Source: UBA8514 sp034933685
Lineage (GTDB): Bacteria > Bacillota > Clostridia > Lachnospirales > Anaerotignaceae
DNA length: 64,000 nucleotides
Direction: 5' to 3'
Assembly (NCBI GenBank): GCA_034933685.1
Contig: JAYFNB010000017.1
Coordinates: 186,001-250,000 of the forward strand
This document shows positions 8,342 to 17,720 of the stretch, in pieces. How positions within the stretch are numbered: position 1 is the stretch's first letter; every line of letters begins with the position of its first letter. A model generated the notes under the pieces. That model had not been told where the DNA came from, made no database searches, and saw only the letters and a list, made by a program, of their open reading frames with translations. The position numbers were made by a program, and so were the translations under genes.

Positions 8342-8741
8342 AATACTTTTCCTCCTTTACTATATTTTTATATTATATTTTGTTAATATTGAATGAATAT
8401 ATTTATATTATCCAAATTTAAAACTCCAACTACATAAAAAAATTGGCAATAAGGGCGAGAAATTTAATTATGGCTTATAGAAAAACAAAGACCATTTAGT
8501 TTTAAAACGGTTAAAAAATGGTTTTTAAAGCTTTTTTTATTTTAGGTACAATAGTTTTTAAAAGTGATATAATAATACTTTCTAAGTATATATAATTAAA
8601 GTTAGTTTTATAAACCAAGTGAAACAAAAATTTACTTAATAATGTTGGCTATATCAGTAAATGGATGAATGCAAACTTTATTTAAGATATATATGGGTTC
8701 ATTTTGTGGGAAATGGATATTATGAAATTAGGGGTATGATC
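8342..8741. other. 400-nt AT-rich intergenic region upstream of the LuxR-type gene
   Basis: No credible gene. It holds an imperfect hairpin with ACCATTT/AAATGGT arms (about 8491-8522) and an extended -10 box, TGATATAAT at 8565-8573, with only a poor -35 (GGTACA). This is the likely promoter of the downstream regulator. In-frame ATGs at 8661 onward lack a ribosome site. Confidence 0.5.
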
Positions 8742-11231
8742 ATGGCAAATACTAAAATGCATAACACAAGAAGTTTATATTTTCCAGATAGGATAACCCA
8801 AGCGATGGGTGAAATTTTGGACTATCCACTTACAGTTGTAGAAGCACCTATGGGGTATGGAAAAACCACTGCAGTGCGTGAGAGTATTAAAAATGCTGGT
8901 GTAAACACAAAGTGGCAAAGGGTTCATGATGGATCTATACACAGTTTTTGGGCAGGGTTTTGCAATATGTTTAGTGAGTTAAATGCTGAAAGTGCCCATA
9001 GCCTTGCACAGTTGGGCTTTCCTAATGACAGCGTCTTAAGGCAGGAAGCTGTTAGTATTATAGAAAATATTGATTTCCCAAACTCAACGGTTATAGTTAT
9101 TGATGATTACCAAATTTGTGAGCATGCCCAAAGCGATGAGTTTATTAAGTACTTGATTGAACAGGAGATACCGAATTTAAAAATTGTACTTATTGTGCGC
9201 TTTATAAATTTCCAAGCCCTTGAGGAATTAAAGCTTAAAGGATACATTAAACATATAAGCAAAGAAACCTTTGAGTTTAATGTGAAGGAGATTAAAACTT
9301 ATTACAGAATATGTGGAATTAACTTAAAGGATGCTCAAGCGGACAAATTGTACGAGTTGACGGAAGGATGGATTAGTGCCATCTATCTGCTACTACTAAA
9401 TTATTTGGAGGACGGCAGCTTTACAAGTACAGCAAACATTTACAAGCTTTTGGAAAACACTTTATACAGTTCCTTTTCACAAGAGGTTAAAGAATTTCTT
9501 CAGGCCATCTGTCTTTTTGACTACTTTACGCTGGAACAGGCCTTTCATATGTGGCAAAAAGATGATACAGATAAGCTTCTTTTGGAGATTACCAGCAAGA
9601 ATGCTTTAGTAAGGTACGATGAAAAAACAAAAACTTATCAAATTCATAGTATCTTTATAAAACTTCTAAGAGAAAAGTTTGAAAACAGTAAGGTGTTAGA
9701 TAAAAAGAATATATATATAAAAATTGCCAATTGGTATTTGAAGTCAGAAAACTATTTTTCTGCAATGAATTATTTTTATATAGTAGAAGATTTTAATATG
9801 CTGATGAATGTGGTAGAGATTGATAAAGGCAATTGCATTTACAGTGAGAGAAAAGAAAGATTTATTCAATTTTTTTGCGAATGCCCCAATGAAGTTAAGA
9901 AAGAACACCCTGTTGCGCTGTTAATTTATGCAATGAGCTTATTCATGCTAAATGAATTTCAACGCTTTGAAAAAGCCTGCAATGAGTTTGCTGAGGTTAT
10001 TGAAAGTTCCAGTAGTTTAGATGAACGTAGCCGAAGGATGCTTTTAGGAGAGTTTCGAATTCTTTTATGCATAGCAGAGTATAATGACATTGCCAAGATG
10101 TTAGGACACATTGAAAGAGCAAATGTATTGTTAGAAGAACCGACAAGGTTTATTGACACACAATTTGGATGGACTTTTGGCTCACCATCAGTGCTGTACA
10201 TGTTTTACAGGGAAGCTGGAAAGTTGGAGTTTGAGGTAGAAAATATAAAGGAAGCGTTACCATATTATAGCAGACTTACAAAGGGACATGGAAAAGGCGG
10301 CGAATTTGTAATGGAAGCTGAATGGTACTTCAACTGTGGGGATTTTGAAAATGCAGAAATAGTGGCACATAAGGCTTATTACGAGGCAATACAGTATGGT
10401 CAATATGAAATTATTATTTGCAGCATGTTCTTACAAATGAGGATAGCATTATTAAAGGGTGATTATTTATATACTATTAATGCTTTAAATAAACTGAAGG
10501 ATGAAATTAAACTTAGGAAAAAGTATGATTTTCTGCATACCATTGACCTTTGTGATGCATTTATACATGCTTTGTTGGAGAAAACCACAAAGATTTCAAG
10601 CTGGATAGAGAGTGGTGATTTTGAATCCAGCAGGTTATATTTCCCAGCTAAGGCGTTCATGAATATCGTTTACGGAAGAGTGCTGTTAGTAAACAAAGAA
10701 TATTATAAATTGTTGGGCATTGCAGACCAATTTATGGAGATTGCACAAGTTTTTCCAAATGTTTTGGGTCTAATTTACACAAATATTTACGTTGCTGCCG
10801 CCAGTGAAAAAATCTTTAGACGTGAAGAGGCACTGTTGGCTTTAAAATGTGCAATGAATATTGCAATTGAGGACAAGGTGTATATTCCTTTTGTTGAAAA
10901 TTGCGACTACATAAAGCCTTTGCTTACACTAATCCTTGGGCAAGGCTTGTATGCAGAAGATATTAGTAAAATATTGGAACTTTACCAGCCTTATGAGAAA
11001 ATTATTATACATATGAACGGTGAACTTTCTTGCGCTAATAAGCCAGAGCTTACGGAAAGGGAATTTGAAATAGCCCATTTAGCGGCAGAAGGTCTAACCA
11101 ATAAAGAAATAGGAGAAAGGTTGTTTATTACCCAGAACACTGTGAAAACAATGCTTAAAAGAGTTTTTGAAAAGCTTGAAATCAATTCAAGATCGATGCT
11201 AAGTCAATATTTTTATGAAAAAAGAGTATAA
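8742..11231 (+). CDS. MalT-type LuxR-family transcriptional regulator with ATPase domain
   Basis: 829 residues from the ATG at 8742, chosen because AGGGG ends 7 nt upstream; an ATG at 8736 and one at 8661 are in frame. The N-terminal STAND-type NTPase has Walker A APMGYGKTTA and Walker B VIVIDDYQ. A long helical region follows, likely TPR-like and effector-sensing. The C-terminal LuxR helix-turn-helix is LTEREFEIAHLAAEGLTNKE through TVKTMLKRVF. In MalT-type regulators ATP and an inducer drive oligomerisation and promoter activation. The downstream DUF2442 and giant SLH genes are the obvious candidate targets; that is inference from order. Confidence 0.88.
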   Translation: MANTKMHNTRSLYFPDRITQAMGEILDYPLTVVEAPMGYGKTTAVRESIKNAGVNTKWQRVHDGSIHSFWAGFCNMFSELNAESAHSLAQLGFPNDSVLRQEAVSIIENIDFPNSTVIVIDDYQICEHAQSDEFIKYLIEQEIPNLKIVLIVRFINFQALEELKLKGYIKHISKETFEFNVKEIKTYYRICGINLKDAQADKLYELTEGWISAIYLLLLNYLEDGSFTSTANIYKLLENTLYSSFSQEVKEFLQAICLFDYFTLEQAFHMWQKDDTDKLLLEITSKNALVRYDEKTKTYQIHSIFIKLLREKFENSKVLDKKNIYIKIANWYLKSENYFSAMNYFYIVEDFNMLMNVVEIDKGNCIYSERKERFIQFFCECPNEVKKEHPVALLIYAMSLFMLNEFQRFEKACNEFAEVIESSSSLDERSRRMLLGEFRILLCIAEYNDIAKMLGHIERANVLLEEPTRFIDTQFGWTFGSPSVLYMFYREAGKLEFEVENIKEALPYYSRLTKGHGKGGEFVMEAEWYFNCGDFENAEIVAHKAYYEAIQYGQYEIIICSMFLQMRIALLKGDYLYTINALNKLKDEIKLRKKYDFLHTIDLCDAFIHALLEKTTKISSWIESGDFESSRLYFPAKAFMNIVYGRVLLVNKEYYKLLGIADQFMEIAQVFPNVLGLIYTNIYVAAASEKIFRREEALLALKCAMNIAIEDKVYIPFVENCDYIKPLLTLILGQGLYAEDISKILELYQPYEKIIIHMNGELSCANKPELTEREFEIAHLAAEGLTNKEIGERLFITQNTVKTMLKRVFEKLEINSRSMLSQYFYEKRV

Positions 11232-11272
11232 ATATCTACAAAATTTCACCCACAGGGTGACAGACATAAAAG

Positions 11273-11378
11273 AAAATCCACTATATAATTGAGAAAACAT
11301 TGAAAAATTCAAATATCAAAAAATTTATTTTTTGATTTCATTAAATCAGTGATTTCTTGAATGTATAGTGGATTTTTT
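11273..11378. repeat. Nested inverted repeats after the LuxR-type gene
   Basis: Outer arms AAAATCCACTATA (11273-11285) and TATAGTGGATTTT (11364-11376) match perfectly over 13 bp. Inside is a second perfect hairpin, ATCAAAAAA/TTTTTTGAT, near 11315-11336. The right arm runs into a T-run, so it may act as a terminator in front of the DUF2442 gene; a small non-autonomous repeat element is the alternative. Confidence 0.6.
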
Positions 11379-11397
11379 GTTTTCTGGAGGTGAATGG

Positions 11398-11628
11398 ATG
11401 AGCCAAATAAAAAAAGTAGTGCCCCTGAAGGATTACCAGTTGGAGGTTCAATTGGAAAACGGCAGCAGTGTTATTTTGGAACTTGAAAGCAGGCTGGGAA
11501 CCTTGAGATTTGGAATGCTTGCAGATGAGAATTTTTTTAGACGGGTTACTACTGACGGAATTTGTATCTTTTGGGAAGATAGAATTGAAATTTCTATTAA
11601 CGAGTTATTTCAGTTGGTACAAAAATGA
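11398..11628 (+). CDS. DUF2442-type small protein
   Basis: 76 residues from the ATG at 11398, which follows a near-perfect GGAGGTGA site (11387-11394); an in-frame ATG at 11368 has none and lies inside the inverted repeat. The pattern (VVPLKDYQLEVQLENGSSV...RFGMLADENFFRRV...IFWEDRIEISINELF) matches my memory of DUF2442. These proteins often sit beside DUF4160 genes in toxin-antitoxin-like pairs, but no DUF4160 gene is present. It ends 34 nt before the giant SLH gene and is probably co-transcribed with it. Function unknown. Confidence 0.7.
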   Translation: MSQIKKVVPLKDYQLEVQLENGSSVILELESRLGTLRFGMLADENFFRRVTTDGICIFWEDRIEISINELFQLVQK

Positions 11629-11662
11629 AAGCACAGTATTGTGGAAAGAAGGGGTATTATTA

Positions 11663-14600
11663 ATGAAAAAAAATAAAAAAATTTTATCATTGGTCATGGC
11701 ATTGACTATGATATTTAGTATGACGGCAGGAACGCAAACGGCTTGGGCAACGGGTGCAACTATTACTTCTGCTTCAGAATTGTATGAAGGAGAGACTGGA
11801 TATGATAAGGCTGTAATAACTATTGAGGGAGATACCTTTAATTTGTCATCTACAGGCCCTGTGTTAAAAGTGGGTGACACAGTGCTGGATTACAACTTAA
11901 CAAATATTAGTACTACGCAAATTACAGTTTCTGATATTAATAAGGGCGGGCAAGCTTTAGTGGCAGATGATAACGTAGACATATTTTTTGGTAGTGGTGA
12001 CGTAGAATCTGCTACCACACCTAGTACCTTTACCATGACGGTTAAACCTACCAGAGATGTGTCTCTGGATACCACGAATCCGCCAAAAGCTAAAGTTGGG
12101 GAAGCGTATTCTTATTCCTTTACAGCAATAGGCATGGGTCAATTGAAAAATTATTCGGCTCCGACAGCAGAGATACCAGCTGGATTATCTTTGAGTAGTG
12201 AGGGGGAATTAACGGGAACTCCTACAACGGATGGTTACTACTACATTACAGTAACAGCAGAAAACATACTTACAGGAAGCTCAGACACCCATGAATATAC
12301 CCTGGCGATAGGGGATGCACCTACTATTTCTTCGGACACTGTTTTATATGCTGGGGAGCTAGGTGGTGACAATATTGTAATCAACATAGAAAATGCTACT
12401 TTTAAATCTGGCGCACATCCAAGTTTTAATTTTAAAGACAAAGATGGAAATTTTATTAGTTATGCTTATGGTTCGGGTCTAATTAGTCCAACACAAATGT
12501 CAATTTCAGGTTTCACTAATGGTGAAAACAAAGGAATAGCCGTAGGAGACGAAATTTCTGTTATGATTAGCAGTTATTATTTGGAGGGTGCAACAACAAA
12601 CACAAATCAATTAACCTTTATAGTTCAGCCGCAAAGACCTTTAAATATAGTTGAGGACACTGTGGATGAGGCACTGGTGGGAGAATGGTATAGTTATAAC
12701 TTCTCAACAACAGGCGGAGTAGGATATAAAACGTTTGCGTTTACTGGCGGAGACTTGCCAGAAGGAATTGAATTTTACACTGGCGGATATTTAAGCGGAA
12801 CGCCAACAACGGCAGGACAATATACTTTTACACTGACAGCAACAGATGGTGCAACACCTGCGGCAACTACTAGCCGCCAGTATACGCTAAATGTAAAAGC
12901 TAAAACAACCACAGGAGATTACGAATATGCCAATGGTACAATATATAAGTATACAGGCAACGATGAAAATGTTGTAATTCCAAGTGAAATTGACGGAATG
13001 GCTATAAATACAATTGGCGAATATGCTTTTCAATATAATTCATTATTAAAAAATGTAATAATACCAGATAGCATTAAGACTATAGGTCATGGTGCATTTA
13101 GTGCTTGCACAAATATTAAAAGCATAGTGATACCAGATAGCGTAACAAGCATTGAAAGATATGCCTTTGGCTATGATTATAATAATTCAAATTTAAGTAA
13201 GGCAATCTTTTTAGGAGATGCGCCTACGTTGGAGGACAAAGTATTTTATAAGACTGCCGCAGATTTTAAGGTTTATTATTTAAGCAGTAAATCTGGCTAT
13301 AGTGCAGACTGGAAAGGTTATAACTGTGTTCCATTCGATTTGATATCTACGTACAGTATTACCTATAACGGAAATGGAAATGATGGCGGAACAGTGCCTA
13401 CGGATAGTGCAGTATATCATACTACCGATATGGCCACGGTGCTAAGCAGTTCCATTTCAAAAACAGGTTACAGCTTTAAATGCTGGAACACTAAAGCGGA
13501 TGGAACAGGTCAAAATTATGATGCAGGAGATTTATTTACAGTAGGAGCAGAACCCGTTACATTGTATGCAAAGTGGGATAAGACATACACTATTACCAAA
13601 GATTCTGCAATGAAAAACGGCAGCCTTTCCGTTTGGTTAGAGGGTAAGGAAGTTTCAGCAGCTAAAGAACATGAATATGTTACCATTAAAGTTCAGCCTG
13701 CTGAAGGTTACCGCTATGCAGTAGGAACTCTTCGTTACAGCATTGAAGGGGAAGAAGGAGAATGTTATATTAGTTCTATGCCAGGACCAGTTACTTTCAA
13801 AGCTAAACCGAAAGATGATGACAGTAACAGCTTTGGTTTTATGATGACGGGTAAAAATATAGTAATTACGGCAGATTTTGAGCTTACTACAAACGATTAC
13901 AGCGTTTATGAAGAAGGAGGAGGCAATGGCGGTATTTCAAAATATTACGGTACAGGTGGTAACCTCATTATTCCTTCAAAGATAAATAATATGAACATCA
14001 TAGGAATTGCAAAAGATTCATTTTATAAAAACAGCAGTTTAACAGGCGTTACTTTGCCTGATGGGTTGATTTATACAGGTAGTGATGCATTTGCTGGGTG
14101 CGATTCCTTAAGCGCAGTAGTTCTGCCAGACAGCCTTGAACAAATTGGCAGCTACTGTTTTGAAGAAGATACTATGCTTAAAAGTATTGTAATTCCAAGC
14201 AAAGTAAAGACGATTGGTTGGTATGCATTTTCAGACAGCGATATGCTTACATCGGTTTGCTTTGAAGGTGATGCCTATCCAACTGATTGGGAGGACGCTT
14301 TTGATGATACTAATTCAGATTTAGTTATTTACTACAAGACAGGAGCACAGGGTTTTGATGTAGCTCAATGGCCAAATCATACACTAAAAGAATATAAATA
14401 TTTAGTTAAATACAATCACAACGGAGCAACCAGCGGTATTGTTCCATCAGAGCATATACTTTTTGCTGACGGTTCAATACAAGTAAAAGCCAACAGCGGT
14501 TCATTGGTTAAAACAGGGTACACCTTTGCTGGATGGAATACCAAAGCAGATGGAACAGGAACAAGTTATGCAACAGGAGCAACTGTAAATGTAACAGGTG

Positions 14601-15874
14601 ACATGGTGCTTTATGCAAAATGGACAGTTGTAAGCAATGGCGGCAATAACAGTGGAGGAAGTAGCGGCGGTGGTTCAAGTAGTACAACAACCACACCAAT
14701 AACTACACCAACCACGCCTACAACACCAAGCACAAATAAAATAGAAGCAAAAAGCGATGAAAATGGTAAAGCTTCAGTAACTGAAAAGCAGGTTGCTGAC
14801 GCTGTAGAACAAGCACAAAAACAGGGTGACAGAACTGTAACGATTAAAGTTGATGTACCAAGTGGTTCAAAATTTGTGGAAACCAGCATTCCAAAAGATG
14901 CAATTACTTCTATGGCTGAAAATATGGCAGATGGAATGAGTGTATCAACACCAGTTGCAGAGATAAGATTTGACAAAGAGGCATTGAAAACAATTGAAAA
15001 CCAAGCAACAGGCGATGTTAAAATTACAGTTACAAAGGTTGAAACCGCCACACTTTCAGAAGAAACAAAACAATTGGTTGGCGATAGACCAGTTTATAAC
15101 TTTAGTGTAACAAGTGGCGACAAGGTAATTTCACAGTTTGGAGGAACTGTGACCGTATCAGTACCTTACACCCCAGCAGAAAACGAAGATGTTAATGCAT
15201 TGGTTATTTTCTATATCAATGCTGAAGGAAAAACTGAAATGGTGAAAGATTGTGTTTATGACAAAGAAACAGGCACAATAACCTTTAAAACAAATCATTT
15301 TTCCCAATATGCAGTAGGGTATAACAAAATTGAATTTAATGATGTATATGGTTGGTATAAAGATTCAGTTATGTATCTTGCATCCAGAGATATTGTTAAG
15401 GGCAAAGCCGATGGCTATTTTATGCCAAATGCCAATATTACAAGAGCTGAATTTGTTCAAATTCTTGCCAATATGGCAAGGGCAGATTTAAGTAAATACA
15501 CAAAATCAAACTTTAGCGATGTTAATAGCAATGATTGGTTTATGGGTGCTGTAGCATGGGCAAATGAAAATGGAGTTGCTAGCGGAGCAGATGGAAAGTT
15601 TAATCCAAATGCCAACATTACACGTGAAGATATGGCGGTTATGATTGAGAGATATGTTGAAAATGTAGCAAAGACAGATTTAGCCGATACAACAAATTCG
15701 GTTGAATTTGCAGATGAAATTCAAATTGCAGGTTATGCTAAAACAGCTGTATTAAATATGCAACGCGCTGGCATAATTTCAGGCAAAGACAATAATCAAT
15801 TTGCACCAAAAGCAAATGCCACAAGGGCAGAAGCCGCAAAGATGATGGCATCAGTAATGCAGAGTCTAATTTAG
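11663..15874 (+). CDS. Giant SLH-anchored BspA/He_PIG/InlB-repeat surface protein
   Basis: 1403 residues from the ATG at 11663 (AAGAAGGGG upstream); the longer open frame from 11510 overlaps the previous gene and would bury the signal peptide. A signal peptide ends near TAWA. Domains in order: He_PIG-type Ig folds at about 140-215 and 330-415 (both with the LxGTPTT signature), BspA-type LRRs at 422-560, an InlB/Flg_new repeat ending YAKW at 561-637, a second LRR block at 745-910, a second Flg_new repeat at 912-988, a Gly/Ser then Thr/Pro linker at 990-1026, a further beta domain, and three SLH repeats at about 1224-1403. I infer an adhesin held in the S-layer. Confidence 0.92.
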   Translation: MKKNKKILSLVMALTMIFSMTAGTQTAWATGATITSASELYEGETGYDKAVITIEGDTFNLSSTGPVLKVGDTVLDYNLTNISTTQITVSDINKGGQALVADDNVDIFFGSGDVESATTPSTFTMTVKPTRDVSLDTTNPPKAKVGEAYSYSFTAIGMGQLKNYSAPTAEIPAGLSLSSEGELTGTPTTDGYYYITVTAENILTGSSDTHEYTLAIGDAPTISSDTVLYAGELGGDNIVINIENATFKSGAHPSFNFKDKDGNFISYAYGSGLISPTQMSISGFTNGENKGIAVGDEISVMISSYYLEGATTNTNQLTFIVQPQRPLNIVEDTVDEALVGEWYSYNFSTTGGVGYKTFAFTGGDLPEGIEFYTGGYLSGTPTTAGQYTFTLTATDGATPAATTSRQYTLNVKAKTTTGDYEYANGTIYKYTGNDENVVIPSEIDGMAINTIGEYAFQYNSLLKNVIIPDSIKTIGHGAFSACTNIKSIVIPDSVTSIERYAFGYDYNNSNLSKAIFLGDAPTLEDKVFYKTAADFKVYYLSSKSGYSADWKGYNCVPFDLISTYSITYNGNGNDGGTVPTDSAVYHTTDMATVLSSSISKTGYSFKCWNTKADGTGQNYDAGDLFTVGAEPVTLYAKWDKTYTITKDSAMKNGSLSVWLEGKEVSAAKEHEYVTIKVQPAEGYRYAVGTLRYSIEGEEGECYISSMPGPVTFKAKPKDDDSNSFGFMMTGKNIVITADFELTTNDYSVYEEGGGNGGISKYYGTGGNLIIPSKINNMNIIGIAKDSFYKNSSLTGVTLPDGLIYTGSDAFAGCDSLSAVVLPDSLEQIGSYCFEEDTMLKSIVIPSKVKTIGWYAFSDSDMLTSVCFEGDAYPTDWEDAFDDTNSDLVIYYKTGAQGFDVAQWPNHTLKEYKYLVKYNHNGATSGIVPSEHILFADGSIQVKANSGSLVKTGYTFAGWNTKADGTGTSYATGATVNVTGDMVLYAKWTVVSNGGNNSGGSSGGGSSSTTTTPITTPTTPTTPSTNKIEAKSDENGKASVTEKQVADAVEQAQKQGDRTVTIKVDVPSGSKFVETSIPKDAITSMAENMADGMSVSTPVAEIRFDKEALKTIENQATGDVKITVTKVETATLSEETKQLVGDRPVYNFSVTSGDKVISQFGGTVTVSVPYTPAENEDVNALVIFYINAEGKTEMVKDCVYDKETGTITFKTNHFSQYAVGYNKIEFNDVYGWYKDSVMYLASRDIVKGKADGYFMPNANITRAEFVQILANMARADLSKYTKSNFSDVNSNDWFMGAVAWANENGVASGADGKFNPNANITREDMAVMIERYVENVAKTDLADTTNSVEFADEIQIAGYAKTAVLNMQRAGIISGKDNNQFAPKANATRAEAAKMMASVMQSLI

Positions 15875-15909
15875 AATTAACAGGTAATATAATAGATAAA
15901 TTTAAAAGG

Positions 15910-15956
15910 GCTGTCTTAAAATAGAAGTAAACGCTATTTTGAGGCAGCTTTGTTTT
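15910..15956 (+). terminator. Terminator of the giant SLH gene
   Basis: 15-bp stem with two mismatches/wobbles (15910-15924 with 15934-15948), followed by TTTGTTTTTG. Confidence 0.8.
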
Positions 15957-16086
15957 TGTGTGAAGAATAATTACAGCTTTCATAAATTTGGTAGAATTTT
16001 TACAATTTTTTTGATAATATATAAGAAAAGAAGTATTTTAATATACTTATTTACTTACCTAGGGATAAAACAGAAGGAGGAGTTAT

Positions 16087-17565
16087 ATGAACCATTTTGA
16101 TATAGTAATTGTTGGAAGCGGTGCTGGGTTAATGGTTATGGAAGCGGCTTTAAGCAAAGGGCTTCGCTGTGCAATTATTGAAAAAGCCAAATTTGGCGGT
16201 ACTTGCCTTACAAAAGGATGTATTCCTTCAAAAATGCTTGTTTATCCTGCAGATTTTATTCGAGAAGTTCAAGCTGCAAAACGAATTGGCATAAAGGTGG
16301 AAGAACCGAAAATTGATTGGGATACTATTTCCAGCAGAATGTGGGAACAGATTGACTTTAACGAAAAAATTGAAAAAGGCTTAAGTAATATTCCTAACTT
16401 AACAATATATAAAGGCAGTGGAACATTTGCAGGGCCAAACAGTATGGTAGTTACTTGTGATGGAATGGTAGACGAAATGATTTACGGGGATAAGTTTATT
16501 ATTGGAGCAGGTGCAAGAACCCAAGTTCCGGCTGTAGATGGTTTGGAAAGCACAGGGTATGTTACATCGGAATCTTTTTTTGGACATAAGTTCCCTAAAA
16601 CCCCTTGGAAAAGCTTAGCAATTCTTGGCGCCGGAACAATTGCGGCTGAATTTGCGCATATTTTTTCGGCATTTGGAACAAAGGTTACTGTAATAGCAAG
16701 GTCGGAAAGAATATTGCGTAAGGAAGAAGAGGAAATATCAGAATTTGTTGGAAGGCAATTCATAAACAGCGGTGTAAACTTGCTTACAAACGCTGATGTT
16801 TTATCAGTTTCTTCCGATGGAGAAATAAAGTATGTAACCACGGAAAACAGGATTACCAAAGAGCAGACAATTGTTGAATGTGAAGAAATATTTATCGCTT
16901 CAGGTGTTCAGTCAAATGCGGACAGTTTATCTCTCGAAAAGGCCGGGGTGGAAGTGGATAAAAACGGCTGGATTAAAACAAACGCCTACCTTGAAACATC
17001 AGCAGAGAACATTTGGGCTTTGGGCGATATCAATGGGAAATATCAGCTCAGGCATAAGGCAAATTATGAGGCACAGATTTTAATTCAAAATCTTTTTTCG
17101 GAAGATAGGAAGAAAGAAGTAAGTTATAATGCTGTTCCTTGGACTATTTTTACTCATCCTCAAGTTTCCCGTGTAGGAATGACGGAAAAAGAGGTTCAAG
17201 AAAAAGGAATCCCTTACAAGGCGGCAAAAAACTACTATTCAGAAATTGTAGGCGGCAGGGCAATGGGCTACAGAAATGGTGACGATGACAACGGTTTTGT
17301 TAAAATGATTATTGGTGAAGATAAAAAAATTCTTGGGGTTCATATTGTGGGTCCACAGGCATCTGTTTTACTGCAACCATTTGTTTTTTTAATGAATGAA
17401 GGGTATCAATGCAAAAAATCTGCCCAGAATTGTGGAGATAAGGAAATAGAAGCACTTAGGATTATTTGCCCTAATATTGGCACATATGCCCCAATTAATG
17501 ATTCCATGATTATACACCCGTCTTTAAACGAGTTAACTGCATGGGTATTTGAAAAATTTAATTAA
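16087..17565 (+). CDS. FAD-dependent pyridine nucleotide-disulfide oxidoreductase
   Basis: 492 residues, class I disulfide oxidoreductase length. FAD-binding VGSGAGLMV at the N-terminus, then the redox-active pair in GGTCLTKGCIPSKM, an NAD(P)-binding ILGAGTIAAEFAH near 180, a second FAD motif (IWALGDING) and the C-terminal IHPSLNE dyad motif that completes the active site of the partner subunit. The family includes dihydrolipoyl dehydrogenase, mercuric and mycothione reductases. No lipoyl-enzyme genes are nearby, so the substrate is open; a low-molecular-weight disulfide is possible. Single gene with an AGAAGGAGG site. Confidence 0.9.
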   Translation: MNHFDIVIVGSGAGLMVMEAALSKGLRCAIIEKAKFGGTCLTKGCIPSKMLVYPADFIREVQAAKRIGIKVEEPKIDWDTISSRMWEQIDFNEKIEKGLSNIPNLTIYKGSGTFAGPNSMVVTCDGMVDEMIYGDKFIIGAGARTQVPAVDGLESTGYVTSESFFGHKFPKTPWKSLAILGAGTIAAEFAHIFSAFGTKVTVIARSERILRKEEEEISEFVGRQFINSGVNLLTNADVLSVSSDGEIKYVTTENRITKEQTIVECEEIFIASGVQSNADSLSLEKAGVEVDKNGWIKTNAYLETSAENIWALGDINGKYQLRHKANYEAQILIQNLFSEDRKKEVSYNAVPWTIFTHPQVSRVGMTEKEVQEKGIPYKAAKNYYSEIVGGRAMGYRNGDDDNGFVKMIIGEDKKILGVHIVGPQASVLLQPFVFLMNEGYQCKKSAQNCGDKEIEALRIICPNIGTYAPINDSMIIHPSLNELTAWVFEKFN

Positions 17566-17580
17566 ATAAAGCAGGTAAAA

Positions 17581-17616
17581 AGCATGGAATGGATTAACTT
17601 CATTCCATGCTTTTCT
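17581..17616 (+). terminator. Terminator of the disulfide oxidoreductase gene
   Basis: Perfect 11-bp stem AGCATGGAATG (17581-17591) with CATTCCATGCT (17601-17611), then TTTCTATTTT. Confidence 0.9.
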
Positions 17617-17720
17617 ATTTTGCAAATGAATTTAATTAGTTAATGCGGTTAAAATAATTTCGGCTGTGTTTAAAAATATTAGTTTTAAGAAATAAAAAAA
17701 CAAATTAAGGAGGTTTAATT

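Noticed and set aside
11510..11662. N-terminal extension of the giant SLH protein
   Set aside because: Overlaps the DUF2442 gene in another frame and would bury the signal peptide that begins at 11663.
14611..15051. 146-codon open frame on the minus strand
   Set aside because: Lies fully opposite the giant SLH gene, begins without a ribosome site, and is Val/Leu/Pro-rich low complexity created by the Thr/Ser/Gly linker on the other strand.
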